Assembly: GCF_008107695.1 (NCBI RefSeq) | Contig: NZ_VIRG01000060.1 | Location: 186,001-250,000, forward strand | Origin: Stappia sp. BW2 | GTDB lineage: Bacteria > Pseudomonadota > Alphaproteobacteria > Rhizobiales > Stappiaceae | DNA: 64,000 bases | Direction: 5' to 3' | Shown: in pieces, positions 32,766 through 42,325 of the stretch | Layout: the number at the start of each line of letters is the position of its first letter | How positions within the stretch are numbered: position 1 is the first letter of the stretch | Notes under the pieces: generated by a model | Told to the model about the DNA's origin: nothing | The model's database searches: none | The model's input: the letters and a program-made list of their open reading frames with translations, nothing else | Translations under genes and position numbers: made by a program

Positions 32766-34075
32766 CACGCCTTCTCCATCGTAGCTGTCATGAATTTCAC
32801 CCAGGCATCGAACTGGTTGCGCATCTGCCGTTCCGTGGTGCCGTTTTCCACGGCCTCCTCGGTGAAGTCTTCGTCTCCGGTTTTCAGGCGTTGAATGTTC
32901 ACCCATTCCATGCCGTTGGACATGAGGCCTTCCTGGGCGCGCTCGTACATTTCCAGATCGTCGTGCCCGACCATCGACGTCGGTGCATTGATCATCCGGT
33001 TGTACATGGCGGTGCGTGCCAGCAGTTCATCCGGTGCCCCGACGAGTCGGTAGATGTAACTTTCAACCAGCGTCTTGTCCGGCCCCAGCGGAATGAAGTT
33101 CCGCAGCTGCTGGATCGGACCCTTGATCATGATGTTCGGGAAATAGACCGTGTTGTGCCGGTTCTCGTCGAGAATTTCCTTGGCGCGGTCCTTGCCATGG
33201 GTCGCGCTCAGAGCCTCGAAATAGCCCGGTATCGCGGAATAGTCGGAGTGGATCGAGTGATGCACGCCCGTATGTCCGTGGCCGTTCGGCCAGGTGCGGA
33301 TGCCCATGTTCTCGAAGAACTCGTAAGGCGACATGAAGGGCGCAATGATTTCCATTGCGGGTGGGCGTGGCTCCGGATTTCCCATCTCCTTCCAGATGTT
33401 CACCGCGGTTCCGGCGGAACTTTCATGGGCAACCATCGGGTGGCAGGTGTCGGTCTGGTTTTCAACCAGCATCTTCCAATTGCACTTGTGCATGTAGCGC
33501 AGCGGCGGCCCGGCGATTTCCAGCCGCCCTTCGGGGGACCGGTCGACCATGTTGTCGATGGAGCTGATGCTGTCGCCGAAATAGTCTTCAAAACCGATGC
33601 CTTCGGCAGCCAGCCGGGCAAAGACAAAACCGCGATAGTTCCGGACCGCACCGACCGGTGTCATGCCCTTGGCATTCTCGGTCTCTTCGAAACCGGTATT
33701 CTCATAGCCCTTCTTCAGGGGGATCGCGAGCAGACAGCCATTCGTCTTGAACGACCAGGCATGGTAGGGGCAACGGAAGAACTTGCCGGTGTTGCCTTCC
33801 CGGTCGATGGCGATCTTTGTGCCCTTGTGCGGGCAACGATTGTAAAGAACGTAGATCTCATCATCCGAGTGACGCACCTGAATGACCGGCTGATCGCCAA
33901 TCTGCGTGGTGAAATAGTCGCCTTTTTTCGGGGTCTGGCTTTCGTGGCCGACAAACACCCAGGTGTTTGCGAACAGGTGCTGCATTTCCAGTTTGTAGAT
34001 TTCCGGGCACGTATAGACGTCCCGGTGGACTTGCGGCCCCGTAAACAGAGCGGCGATCTGGCTGGCCGTTCGCAT
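32765..34075 (-). CDS. Rieske ring-hydroxylating oxygenase alpha subunit (IadD-like candidate)
   Basis: A 436-residue catalytic subunit. The Rieske centre is CPH...CPYH: Cys81, His83, Cys102, His105. The mononuclear iron site is in VENQTDTCHPMVAH: bridging Asp209, ligands His212 and His217, with the third acidic ligand further on. It adds one or two oxygen atoms to an aromatic ring using electrons from the adjacent reductase. In the plus-strand antisense direction the frame is open for 765 codons, but codon pattern and motifs make the minus strand the real one. Oxygenases of this group attack benzoate-, anthranilate-, salicylate- or indole-acetate-type acids. The presence of an isatin-hydrolase-like gene and retro-aldolase in the operon points to indole-3-acetate, as reported for iad-type loci of Variovorax and Bradyrhizobium. 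Confidence 0.95.
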   Translation of the reverse strand: MRTASQIAALFTGPQVHRDVYTCPEIYKLEMQHLFANTWVFVGHESQTPKKGDYFTTQIGDQPVIQVRHSDDEIYVLYNRCPHKGTKIAIDREGNTGKFFRCPYHAWSFKTNGCLLAIPLKKGYENTGFEETENAKGMTPVGAVRNYRGFVFARLAAEGIGFEDYFGDSISSIDNMVDRSPEGRLEIAGPPLRYMHKCNWKMLVENQTDTCHPMVAHESSAGTAVNIWKEMGNPEPRPPAMEIIAPFMSPYEFFENMGIRTWPNGHGHTGVHHSIHSDYSAIPGYFEALSATHGKDRAKEILDENRHNTVYFPNIMIKGPIQQLRNFIPLGPDKTLVESYIYRLVGAPDELLARTAMYNRMINAPTSMVGHDDLEMYERAQEGLMSNGMEWVNIQRLKTGDEDFTEEAVENGTTERQMRNQFDAWVKFMTATMEKA

Positions 34076-34102
34076 GCTGGCTCCTCCCTGGAATGCGAAA
34101 CC

Positions 34103-35035
34103 CTAAAGATCGAGGACAAGCCGCGCACATTTCGCGCGGCTGACACAAATCTGCATAACCTTTCCGGATGCCTTTTCTGCATCCGACAGCACAACGTCAC
34201 GGTGATCGGGCGTTCCGCTGATCACATCCGCCTGGCAGATGCCGCAGTCGCCGCGTTGACAGTCGTACAACACGTCGACACCGGCAGCTTCCAGAGCCTC
34301 GATGATGGTCTGGTCCGAAGCAACCGTCACCACCTGACCCGTGCTGTGAATTTCCACTTCGAATGGCGCGTCACCGGTTTGCGCCTGCGGTGCACTGAAG
34401 AGCTCAACATGAATGGCGTCTTCCGGAAGCCCTGCATCGGCTGCGGCCGTACGTGCGGCATCGATCATCCCCTTGGGGCCGCAGACGTAAAGATGCGTTC
34501 CGGAGGGCTGGGCTTTCATCAAGGCCGTCAGGTCGAGCGGATCGGTGTCGTCAAAATAGAAATGGGTGCTATCGCCAAAGGCAGCCTTGAGCTTGCCGGC
34601 AAACCCCATTCTGGATGCCGTCCGGGCCGAATAATGCAATTCGAAGGAACGATCTTTCAACTTCAACCGCGTCGCCATCGAGATCAGCGGTGTGATGCCG
34701 ATGCCGCCTGCCAGAAGCAGGACGTGAGCCGCGTCTTCAACAAGCGGAAAGTCGTTGTTCTGTTCGCTGACGGAGATCGATTGACCAGCGTTCAAGGCAT
34801 GCATGGCCTTGGAGCCGCCCTGGCCATCCTCTTCCCGCTGCACAGCCACGGTATAGAGCTCATCAGCCTCTGGCCAGTCGATGAGGGAGTAGTCGCGCTC
34901 CCCCAGGGGGCCGAGGTCAAATGTAATATGAGCGCCGGCTTCATAGGCAGGCAATGGCGCGCCTGCCTCCGCGCGGAACCTGAAAACACGAATCTGATCG
35001 GTTTCCGGTTCTATGCTTTCAAGAACAAGATCCAC
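34103..35035 (-). CDS. FMN/2Fe-2S oxygenase reductase (phthalate dioxygenase reductase/VanB type)
   Basis: A 310-residue reductase starting at a GTG that follows AGGAGGAGG at eight bases. FMN binding is in ERDYSLIDW, NAD binding in LLLAGGIGITPLISMA and VCGPKGMIDAA, and the plant-type 2Fe-2S cluster in CQRGDCGICQADV with a fourth Cys in MQICVS. It passes electrons from NAD(P)H to the Rieske oxygenase encoded 27 bases downstream. It is the first gene of the operon; the 16-bp palindrome lies 25 bases upstream of its start. The module is a relative of the C-terminal half of the P450 fusion at 20605-22953. Confidence 0.94.
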   Translation of the reverse strand: MDLVLESIEPETDQIRVFRFRAEAGAPLPAYEAGAHITFDLGPLGERDYSLIDWPEADELYTVAVQREEDGQGGSKAMHALNAGQSISVSEQNNDFPLVEDAAHVLLLAGGIGITPLISMATRLKLKDRSFELHYSARTASRMGFAGKLKAAFGDSTHFYFDDTDPLDLTALMKAQPSGTHLYVCGPKGMIDAARTAAADAGLPEDAIHVELFSAPQAQTGDAPFEVEIHSTGQVVTVASDQTIIEALEAAGVDVLYDCQRGDCGICQADVISGTPDHRDVVLSDAEKASGKVMQICVSRAKCARLVLDL

Positions 35036-35059
35036 CTTAAATGCCTCCTCCTTTAAAAA

Positions 35060-35075
35060 ATATGAAATTTCATAT
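35060..35075. promoter_or_regulatory. Perfect 16-bp palindrome, MarR operator candidate
   Basis: ATATGAAATTTCATAT is a perfect palindrome in the 122-base divergent region between the oxygenase-operon start (35035) and the MarR gene (35158). Size, AT-richness and position fit a MarR dimer site that controls both directions. A 13/16 copy lies upstream of dctP. Confidence 0.8.
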
Positions 35076-35157
35076 ATAATGAGTCAAGACTCTTTTTTTC
35101 TTGATTGGTCCGGGATAAAGGACGCTTTCAAAAGTGTGCATTGATGGAGGAAGGGTT

Positions 35158-35616
35158 TTGACCCAGACGCCGGGAAAATTCGTTTCTTCTTACCTGCTGT
35201 ACCTTCTGGCGGCGTCGAGTGAAGCGGCCAGCCACCAGTTTCACGCGCGTGTCCGGGAATTGGGCCTGCGAGTGCCGGAATGGCGCGTCCTGGCCTGTCT
35301 TTACGATCAGGACGGACTGATGATCACGCAGCTGGCGCGATATTCTCTGATGGAACAATCCAGAATGACACGCATTGTCGACCAGATGGAAAAGCGCGGT
35401 CTGGTCGTTCGCAAAAGCGATGAGGGCGATGGCCGCCGTGTCCGCGTCCATCTGACGGAGGCTGGGCAGAAATTGAGCTCAGACGTGGTCGAAGAGGCAA
35501 GGGAACACGAAAGAACCCTGCTGTCGGCCCTCCAGGAGGTCGATGCGGAGCGCATCAAGCCGTCTCTGGAAAGGCTTCTGGACTCTCTCAACAGCTGGAA
35601 CAGTGCCAAGCAATAG
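35158..35616 (+). CDS. MarR-family regulator, divergent from the oxygenase operon (IadR-like candidate)
   Basis: A 152-residue MarR protein. I start it at the TTG at 35158, seven bases after GGAGG; a GTG at 35134 would add eight residues without a clear RBS. Fold features: SYLLYLLAASSEAASHQFHARVRELGLRVPEWRVLACLYDQDGLMITQLARYSLMEQSRMTRIVDQMEKRGLVVRKSDEGDGRRVRVHLTEAG. This has the recognition helix and the DxRRxxxxLT wing. It probably binds the palindrome at 35060-35075 and releases it on contact with an aromatic acid. MarR regulators of this position control iad-type auxin catabolism and bind indole-3-acetate; whether this one does is inference. It also may act at the dctP box. Confidence 0.92.
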   Translation: MTQTPGKFVSSYLLYLLAASSEAASHQFHARVRELGLRVPEWRVLACLYDQDGLMITQLARYSLMEQSRMTRIVDQMEKRGLVVRKSDEGDGRRVRVHLTEAGQKLSSDVVEEAREHERTLLSALQEVDAERIKPSLERLLDSLNSWNSAKQ

Positions 35617-35619
35617 GAT

Positions 35620-35638
35620 CCGGAAAGAGGTCTTCCGG
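35620..35638. terminator. Short hairpin between marR-type gene and ftsK
   Basis: CCGGAA (35620-35625) and TTCCGG (35633-35638) with a 7-base loop, four bases past the MarR stop, in a 70-base gap between convergent genes. Plausible terminator for the plus strand; no T run. Confidence 0.4.
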
Positions 35639-35686
35639 GCCCCTAGGCCGATACTCCGTCTGCCCATACCCCGCGTGCCGAGTTGC

Positions 35687-38188
35687 CTATTCTTCGGAAG
35701 GCGGCTCTTTTTTCGTGGCCAGAATTTCGCGCTTGCCAACGTGGTTGGGCGCTCCCACAAGGCCATCGTTTTCCATTTTCTCGACCAGGGTAGCGGCGCG
35801 GTTGTAACCAATGCCGAGGCGGCGCTGGATGTAGGAGGTCGAACAGCGCTTGTCGCGCAGAACGATTTTCACCGCCTTTTCATAGAGATCGTCCCCGTCT
35901 TCGGAAGCGATTGCACCCTTGTCGAAGACGGCTTCGTCTTCTTCCGGCTCCTCCTCCTCTTCCGCGGTCACGGTTTCGAGATAGGCGGGCCGGCCCTGGC
36001 TCTTCAGATGTGCGACAACCTGTTCGACTTCCTCATCCGAGACGAAAGCACCGTGGACACGGTTGATGCGTCCGCCACCTGACATGTGAAGCATATCGCC
36101 CATGCCGAGCAGCTGTTCTGCACCCTGCTCGCCCAGGATCGTGCGGCTGTCGATCTTCGAGGTGACCTGGAAGGAAATCCGGGTCGGGAAGTTTGCCTTG
36201 ATCGTGCCGGTGATAACGTCCACCGACGGGCGCTGCGTCGCCATGATAAGATGGATGCCAGCGGCGCGAGCCATCTGCGCCAGTCGCTGGATCGCCCCTT
36301 CAATTTCCTTGCCGGCGACCATCATCAGGTCGGCCATCTCGTCAACGATGATGACGATATAGGGCATCGGAGCGAGGTCCATTTCCTGCTGCTCGTAGAG
36401 CGGCTCACCCGTATCCCGGTCAAATCCGGTCTGCACGGTCACAACAACCGGTTCGCCCTTCTGACTTGCAGCCGCAGCCCGCTGGTTGAAGCCGTTGATG
36501 TTGCGCACACCAAGTCGCGCCATCTTGCGATAACGGTCTTCCATTTCACGGACGGCCCATTTGAGCGCTGTCACTGCTTTTTTCGGATCGGTAACGACCG
36601 GTGTCAGAAGGTGCGGAATGTCATCGTAGATCGAGAGTTCCAGCATCTTCGGATCCACCATGATCAGGCGGCACTCTTCCGGCTTCAACCGGTAGAGCAG
36701 CGATAGGATCATGGTGTTGATGGCGACCGATTTGCCCGAGCCGGTCGTTCCGGCGACCAGGAGATGCGGCATCTTCGCCAAATCGGCGACAACGGGCTCT
36801 CCGCCGATTGTCTTGCCGAGGCTCAGCGCGAGCTTGCAATTGGTGGCACGGAAACTGTTCGAGTCGATCAGTTCACGGAAATAGACGGTTTCACGCTCCG
36901 TGTTCGGCAGTTCGATCCCGATGACATTGCGGCCGGGCACGACCGCAACACGTGCCGAAATGGCTGACATGGAGCGCGCAATGTCATCCGCCAGATTGAC
37001 GATGCGCGATGACTTGATGCCCGGAGCCGGTTCGAACTCGTAAAGGGTGACGACAGGGCCAGGCCGGACGTGAATGATCTCGCCGCGCACCTTGAAGTCT
37101 TCCAGAACGCTTTCCAGAAGCCCGGCGTTTCGTTCCAGTTGCTCCTGCGTCATCTGGAAGCCGGGGCCATCCTGAGGAACTTGCAGCAGATCGCCCGACG
37201 GAAACTCGTAGCTGCCGAACAGCGACTGCTGACCCGTTCTTGCGCCAATGGGCGGAAGGGCCTGCGTGCTGGAGGACAAGGGACGGGATGCAGGGGTTGG
37301 CATTGAAACCTGCACCTTCGCCGCAACATGTTCACGCTGGTTGCCATCGGCGCCAGAAGGAACTTCCGTCCTTTGGCTACTGCGTTGCGCCGCCGGTCTT
37401 GAAGGCGTGGCCCCAATCTGTCTGGCAGAGGAAGGCTTGGGTTCCGCCGGTGCGGACCCGTTGCATTCGACGACGCGGTACAGCGATACGATGCCTTCCG
37501 CTGGCCGTGCGCTTTGTCCGGCAACTGGAACTTCTTCATAAACCGTCCGGACCGGCCGCACCGGTTCCGGAGCTTTCTGAACGGGTGCCACGGTGCTCGC
37601 TTGCGGGGCGAGGGCATCGTCAGACATGAACTCAAAGAATGCGTGATCGGACAGGAACCCAAGGTGTGTCGCAGAGGATCCCGTATCGTTTGCGACGGCT
37701 TGCACATCCACCGGTCTACCATCGGCGGTGGGGCCGCGCATATGCGTGACCGGTAGCGATGGAGCGACGGCAGGGACGGGTGTTGCTGCGGTCAGGGGGG
37801 GCTGGTCAATGGTGTCTGCCTCGACCGGCAAAACCGTTTCAGGAAGCGTGTCTTCGCTAACGTTTTCCGCTGGAACAGACCGCTGTTTCGAGCCACGGTC
37901 CGGCGTCCGGGTGAAGCGGACGTTGGGCGCGAGATAGAAGTAACTCTGACAGGATTCGTCTGAAGGGGAACTCACCGTCCGGCTTCCATCTGCTGTTGTG
38001 TGTTGTGGGGTGGCTTCAATGCGCGGCACCTGGTGCATCTCTGCGGGCCGCTCACCGTCTGTGATGCCGGTTTGCGCGAGCACACTTCCGCCATGAGCTT
38101 CCCGATTGGTTTCATCGGCAGGAGCTGACTGGCCGGCATCGTTCGAATTCGAAATTGAGAAATTCTTCCGGGAAATACGCATGGACAA
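35687..38188 (-). CDS. ftsK: FtsK/SpoIIIE-type DNA translocase without membrane domain
   Basis: An 833-residue motor. Residues 1 to about 330 are low-complexity, polar, and rich in Pro, Ser and Ala, with no hydrophobic helix; the usual four-helix membrane anchor is missing. From about 340 the conserved alpha-beta motor follows: [55 protein letters not shown] with the Walker A near residue 480, [26 protein letters not shown], and Walker [14 protein letters not shown]. The C-terminal gamma domain ([47 protein letters not shown]) would recognise KOPS sequences. It pumps DNA during chromosome segregation at division. Many Alphaproteobacteria have a second, membrane-anchored copy; I cannot see one here. 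It is flanked by unrelated genes. Confidence 0.93.
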   Translation of the reverse strand: MSMRISRKNFSISNSNDAGQSAPADETNREAHGGSVLAQTGITDGERPAEMHQVPRIEATPQHTTADGSRTVSSPSDESCQSYFYLAPNVRFTRTPDRGSKQRSVPAENVSEDTLPETVLPVEADTIDQPPLTAATPVPAVAPSLPVTHMRGPTADGRPVDVQAVANDTGSSATHLGFLSDHAFFEFMSDDALAPQASTVAPVQKAPEPVRPVRTVYEEVPVAGQSARPAEGIVSLYRVVECNGSAPAEPKPSSARQIGATPSRPAAQRSSQRTEVPSGADGNQREHVAAKVQVSMPTPASRPLSSSTQALPPIGARTGQQSLFGSYEFPSGDLLQVPQDGPGFQMTQEQLERNAGLLESVLEDFKVRGEIIHVRPGPVVTLYEFEPAPGIKSSRIVNLADDIARSMSAISARVAVVPGRNVIGIELPNTERETVYFRELIDSNSFRATNCKLALSLGKTIGGEPVVADLAKMPHLLVAGTTGSGKSVAINTMILSLLYRLKPEECRLIMVDPKMLELSIYDDIPHLLTPVVTDPKKAVTALKWAVREMEDRYRKMARLGVRNINGFNQRAAAASQKGEPVVVTVQTGFDRDTGEPLYEQQEMDLAPMPYIVIIVDEMADLMMVAGKEIEGAIQRLAQMARAAGIHLIMATQRPSVDVITGTIKANFPTRISFQVTSKIDSRTILGEQGAEQLLGMGDMLHMSGGGRINRVHGAFVSDEEVEQVVAHLKSQGRPAYLETVTAEEEEEPEEDEAVFDKGAIASEDGDDLYEKAVKIVLRDKRCSTSYIQRRLGIGYNRAATLVEKMENDGLVGAPNHVGKREILATKKEPPSEE

Positions 38189-38613
38189 AGAAGACTAGTG
38201 TTTCGGGTTGAACGCCTTTGAAAGAGATGTAGGAAAATAAGGTTAAGAGTCTCTATCCAAACCCGGTCCGTCCTGGGTCGATATCCCTGTTTGTCCACAT
38301 GCACGATAGACATTTTTCGGCAGAAATCCGCCAAAAAATGCCTTTATACCGGCGTTGTTGATGACGTGATTATGTGCAGAGAGTTTTTGCTGGCCTGCGC
38401 CTGTCTGACCGATGCGGAAACGGAAGCTGGCAGAGATGCCCTGTCCCTCTAAGTGCCGCAGCGGCAAAGAACTTCGGCCCTGCCGTTGGACCGAAACGCA
38501 GAACAAAGGCGGCAGTCCTGAACCGGATTGCAAAATTGCCCGTTCTGAGCGGTCTGATGAGACAGCTTCCCTTGTTGCAGCAAACGGCTGTGCTGACCGG
38601 GTTTGAGAACCTT
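38189..38613. other. Intergenic region upstream of ftsK
   Basis: 425 bases between the ftsK start and the copA stop, both on the minus strand. It must hold the ftsK promoter and any copA terminator. Small open frames on both strands show no start context or family pattern. I found no convincing hairpin with a T run. Confidence 0.5.
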
Positions 38614-41124
38614 CTACTCGGCAGCCACCGCCGTTGCATTCGGGGGGGCAGAGGTTCCGGGTCTTGCTTCAGCCATCACCGGCGCGATCCTGCGAAGCCG
38701 CAGCGCATTGGTCAGCACAAACACGGATGACAAAGCCATGGCGCCGGCCGCAAGAACAGGCGATAGCAGCACGCCGAAGGCGGGATAGAGTGCTCCGGCG
38801 GCCACGGGTATCAAGGCCGTGTTATAGGCAAACGCCCAGAAGAGGTTTTCCTTGATGTTGCGCATGGTCCGGCGAGAGACCTCGTAAGCATTCACGACGC
38901 CCCTCAGATCGCCCGACATCAAGACGACATCGGCCGATTCTATTGCCACATCGGTCCCGGTGCCGATCGCGATGCCGACATCCGCATGGGCGAGGGCAGG
39001 GGCATCGTTGATACCATCCCCGACGAAGGCGATACGGCGGTTGTCGCTGCCCTTGAGGTTGGTCAGGGCGTCGACCTTGCCGTCGGGCAGAACGCCCGCG
39101 ATGACGGTGTCGATCCCGGTTTCCGCGGCGATCGCCTCTGCGGTCTCCCGTTTGTCGCCGGTAATCATCGCGACCTTCAACCCCCGCTCGTGGAGAGCTG
39201 CGATTGTGGGCCGGCTCGAGGATTTCACCGGATCGGAAACTCCGATAACAGCCGCAATCCTGCCGTCAATGGCGGCATAAAGCGCCGTACGCTCGCGTTT
39301 CGCCAACCCGGTTTCCTCGTTCGACAGGGCATCCGTCGCAATCCCTTCGCGTGCCATCAGCCTGTCGGCACCGACAAGCACCCGTTGACCGTCCACGACA
39401 GCGGAAACGCCATGACCGGTGATGGAGTTGAACTCGCTCACCGCAAGCTTCTCCACGCCTTCCTTGGCTGCTGCCCGCACGATGGCCTCGGCGACCGGAT
39501 GTTCCGAGCGGGCCTCGACGGCTGCAATGCGCGACAACACCAATGAGCGTTCAAATCCATCTGCCAGAACCAGATCGGTCAGTTCCGGTCGGCCTTCCGT
39601 CACGGTTCCCGTCTTGTCCAGGGCGACAATGTCGACGTCGGCAAGTTGCTGAAGCGCGTCACCCTTGCGAAACAGAACGCCCATTTCGGCGGCCCTGCCT
39701 GTGCCCACCATGATGGATGTGGGCGTCGCAAGGCCCATGGCACACGGGCAGGCAATGATGAGCACCGACACACCGGCCACCAGGGCGAGTGTCAGCGCCG
39801 GGTTCGGACCAACGATCAGCCACACCACGACCGTCGCCAGGGCGGCGGCCATGACGGCGGGCACGAACCACAACGTGATGCGGTCCACCAGTCCCTGAAT
39901 TGGAAGCTTGGCGCCCTGAGCTTCTTCGACCATGCGGATGATCTGCGACAGCGTCGTGTCGGCGCCGACACGCGTCGCCTTGAATTGAAGTCCACCGCTG
40001 CCGTTCACCGTGCCGCCGGTCACCGCGCTGCCGGCCGACTTTGCGACCGGCTGGGGCTCACCCGTGATCATGCTTTCATCGACGTGAGAGATCCCTTCGA
40101 CCACTTCACCGTCAACCGCGAGCCGCTCTCCGGGGCGAACGACCACGACGTCGCCGATGGCCAGCGTTTCAAGAGGCACATCCACCATCTCGCCGTTCCG
40201 CAGTACCCGGGCCGACTTGACCTGCAGGCCCAGCAGGCTCTGGATGGCCGCCCCGGTGCGCCCCTTTGCCCTGGCTTCAAGAAAGCGCCCCATCAGGATC
40301 AGAACGACAATCACAGCCGCTGCCTCGTAATAGACCGCGCGAACCTCGGTCGGAACCATGTCCGGCAAAAAGGTGGCAACCACCGAATAGAGATAGGCGG
40401 CGCCGGTCCCGACAGCCACCAGACTGTTCATGTCGGGAGCGCCTTTCAAAAGGGCCGGAATGCCCTTCAGGTAGAAAGTCCGGCCCGGACCGAAAAGCAC
40501 GATACTTGTCAGCACAAATTGCAGGATCCAGCTCGTTTGCTGACCGATTGTCGCTGCAATCAGGTGATGAATGGCGGGGATCAGATGTCCCCCCATCTCG
40601 ATCAGAAACACGGGCAGGGCAAAAGCGGCTGCGATGGCCATCTTGCGCGCCAGTTCCCGTGCTTCTTCCGCCTTGCGTTCGGTCCGATCCTGTGACGTTC
40701 CCGCGTCTGCGAGGCTTGCCGGATAGCCGGCGTCTGTGCTCGCTTTGATGAGATCCTGAACGCTCGTGGCACCTTCCGCGAAGACGACCGTTGCCGTCTC
40801 GGCCGCAAGGTTGACGCTGGCGCTGATGACACCGGGAACAGCTTGCAGCGCCTTGTCGACGCGGCCGACGCACGACGCACAGGACATGGACTGAATGGTC
40901 AGCGTGACCGTTTGCGTTCGGGCGGGATAGCCGAGATCGTCCAGCTTGGCGACAGCAGCTGCAATCTTGTCCGGGGCGGCAGAAAATTGAGCGCTTTCGG
41001 TTGCCAGGTTCACGCCGACGTCTCCAAGGCCCTCGACAGAGGCAAGGCCGCGCTCGACGCGCCCCACACAGGATGCGCATGACATTCCCTGAACCGACAA
41101 GGAGATTTTCTGTTGCCCAGACAT
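38614..41124 (-). CDS. copA: Copper-exporting P1B-type ATPase CopA
   Basis: An 836-residue Cu(I) pump of the inner membrane. Two N-terminal heavy-metal-associated domains each contain MSCASCVGR (Cys pair near residues 15-18 and again about 67 residues later). The metal-site motif CPC lies near residue 458 in [15 protein letters not shown], followed by the phosphorylation loop [13 protein letters not shown] near 504, HP motif SEHPVAEA, nucleotide loop GHGVSA, and [27 protein letters not shown]. Eight membrane segments are visible. It exports Cu(I) from the cytosol at the cost of ATP. It is divergent from a copZ-type chaperone gene across a 159-base gap with a CueR-like dyad. Confidence 0.97.
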   Translation of the reverse strand: MSGQQKISLSVQGMSCASCVGRVERGLASVEGLGDVGVNLATESAQFSAAPDKIAAAVAKLDDLGYPARTQTVTLTIQSMSCASCVGRVDKALQAVPGVISASVNLAAETATVVFAEGATSVQDLIKASTDAGYPASLADAGTSQDRTERKAEEARELARKMAIAAAFALPVFLIEMGGHLIPAIHHLIAATIGQQTSWILQFVLTSIVLFGPGRTFYLKGIPALLKGAPDMNSLVAVGTGAAYLYSVVATFLPDMVPTEVRAVYYEAAAVIVVLILMGRFLEARAKGRTGAAIQSLLGLQVKSARVLRNGEMVDVPLETLAIGDVVVVRPGERLAVDGEVVEGISHVDESMITGEPQPVAKSAGSAVTGGTVNGSGGLQFKATRVGADTTLSQIIRMVEEAQGAKLPIQGLVDRITLWFVPAVMAAALATVVVWLIVGPNPALTLALVAGVSVLIIACPCAMGLATPTSIMVGTGRAAEMGVLFRKGDALQQLADVDIVALDKTGTVTEGRPELTDLVLADGFERSLVLSRIAAVEARSEHPVAEAIVRAAAKEGVEKLAVSEFNSITGHGVSAVVDGQRVLVGADRLMAREGIATDALSNEETGLAKRERTALYAAIDGRIAAVIGVSDPVKSSSRPTIAALHERGLKVAMITGDKRETAEAIAAETGIDTVIAGVLPDGKVDALTNLKGSDNRRIAFVGDGINDAPALAHADVGIAIGTGTDVAIESADVVLMSGDLRGVVNAYEVSRRTMRNIKENLFWAFAYNTALIPVAAGALYPAFGVLLSPVLAAGAMALSSVFVLTNALRLRRIAPVMAEARPGTSAPPNATAVAAE

Positions 41125-41166
41125 GGGTCCGACTCCGGCATGGATTGTTCGATTGCTGTCAAATGG

Positions 41167-41188
41167 GCTCTCCAGTCACTGGAAGGTC
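41167..41188 (-). promoter_or_regulatory. CueR/MerR-type operator-promoter of copA
   Basis: On the minus strand, a TTGACC -35 box overlaps a dyad CTTCCAG-TGA-CTGGAG. A MerR-type activator such as CueR binds dyads placed between -35 and -10 elements with a 19-20-base spacer. The dyad arms TCCAG/CTGGA are perfect over five bases. No CueR gene is in the window. Confidence 0.6.
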
Positions 41189-41283
41189 AAGAACCAGCTC
41201 CGCATTTTCAGGTTTTTTTCTTCTTGACCCTCCTGCTGCTGGATGTACGAGAACCGGAAAATCAAACAGCTACGGAGCAAATC

Positions 41284-41490
41284 ATGAAGTTCAGCATTCC
41301 AGACATGAGCTGTGGTCACTGCAAGGCGGCCATCGGAAAGTCCATTGAGCAAACGGATGGTGCTGCCCAGGTCGAGTTCGACATGGAAAACAGAACCGTG
41401 ACCGTCAAAAGCACCCGGTCCGCACAGGAAATTGCAGGCGCTCTCAACGAGGCGGGCTACAGCTCCGAGTTGCTTCAGGCAAGCTTCTGA
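41284..41490 (+). CDS. copZ: Copper chaperone CopZ (heavy-metal-associated domain)
   Basis: A 68-residue single HMA domain. The start is the ATG at 41284; the frame extends far upstream only by chance. The Cu(I)-binding motif MSCGHC (Cys10, Cys13) follows the first strand MKFSIPD, and the fold ends ALNEAGYSSELLQ. It carries Cu(I) to the CopA HMA domains. It is transcribed away from copA, probably from the same copper-responsive intergenic region, and ends in a clear hairpin. It is also a distant relative of the HMA repeats of CopA itself. Confidence 0.94.
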   Translation: MKFSIPDMSCGHCKAAIGKSIEQTDGAAQVEFDMENRTVTVKSTRSAQEIAGALNEAGYSSELLQASF

Positions 41491-41499
41491 AGAGTGCAA

Positions 41500-41524
41500 G
41501 CCGTCTCGGTTTCGCCGAGACGGC
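41500..41524 (+). terminator. Hairpin terminating copZ
   Basis: GCCGTCTCGG (41500-41509) and CCGAGACGGC (41515-41524) make a perfect 10-bp stem with a 5-base loop, nine bases past the copZ stop. The T run is missing. Confidence 0.75.
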
Positions 41525-41797
41525 AATACGGAAGCCTGTTTTGACGGGGGCCGCCCTCACCAGATTGACAAGAAAACAGTCTGACATGTTTCGATGCGGT
41601 TGCCTTAAGAATCGATCCCTTGATGAGGGCTGAAGTGTGGAATGCATGGATCGGCTTCTGGATCACTTCTGGATCATCAAATTAACGTAACGTTAATGTG
41701 TCCAGATGCCCTGCGTTTTCGCAGATCTCTCCCCCGCACGGTCACGTATCGAAGTGGCTGGTGCAAAGCCAGTTTCATAACTGACGAGGAGGATCAG

Positions 41798-42271
41798 ATG
41801 AAAATTGCCAAGTATCTTGCTATCGGTATCGTAGCATCCGTGATGTCTCTTCCGGCCAAGGCGGCCGATATTGTCGACACTGCGGTCAATGCAGGTTCGT
41901 TCGGCACGCTTGTCGCCGCCGTTCAAGCTGCCGGACTGGTTGAAACCTTGAAAGGCGACGGTCCGTTCACCGTTTTCGCGCCCACGGATGAAGCCTTTGC
42001 CGCGCTGCCCGCCGGCACCGTCGACGACCTTCTGAAGCCGGAAAACAAGGGAAAGCTTGTCGCTATCCTGACGTACCATGTGGTTCCCGGCAAAGTCATG
42101 TCGACGGATCTTTCGGATGGAATGACGGCGAAGACCGTGGAAGGCAGCGAAATCACGGTTGATCTCGATAACGGTGTCATGGTCAACGACGCCAATGTCG
42201 TGACCGCAGACGTTGCCGCCGACAATGGCGTCATTCACGTGATCGACAAAGTCATCATGCCGCCGATGTAA
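41798..42271 (+). CDS. Secreted fasciclin-domain protein
   Basis: A 157-residue protein. The ATG at 41798 follows GAGGAGG at good spacing. Signal peptide about residues 1-22 ([22 protein letters not shown], cut before ADIVDTA). The rest is one FAS1 domain with both conserved boxes: H1 [17 protein letters not shown] and H2 [15 protein letters not shown], plus [10 protein letters not shown]. Single FAS1 proteins are extracellular or periplasmic and take part in adhesion or surface attachment; the exact partner is not known. The 300-base region upstream is intergenic. A long 3' hairpin follows. Confidence 0.93.
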   Translation: MKIAKYLAIGIVASVMSLPAKAADIVDTAVNAGSFGTLVAAVQAAGLVETLKGDGPFTVFAPTDEAFAALPAGTVDDLLKPENKGKLVAILTYHVVPGKVMSTDLSDGMTAKTVEGSEITVDLDNGVMVNDANVVTADVAADNGVIHVIDKVIMPPM

Positions 42272-42280
42272 TTCGGCCCC

Positions 42281-42325
42281 GGAAAGAAGGTTTGCCGGGG
42301 ACTAAACGCCGGCAAACCTTCTTCC
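42281..42325 (+). terminator. Long hairpin after the fasciclin gene
   Basis: The segment 42281-42298 pairs with 42309-42325 (17 base pairs, one bulge) around a 10-base loop. Core arms AAGGTTTGCCGG and CCGGCAAACCTT are perfect. It sits nine bases after the stop and should act as terminator or 3' stabiliser, also shielding the convergent autotransporter gene. Confidence 0.75.

Noticed and set aside
32759-35056. A 765-codon open frame on the plus strand
   Set aside because: It is antisense to the Rieske oxygenase alpha subunit and its reductase; the motifs are all on the minus strand.
38189-38613. Small ORFs in the ftsK upstream region (for example 38370-38639 minus and 38374-38730 plus)
   Set aside because: They overlap one another on opposite strands, have no RBS, and show no recognisable pattern.
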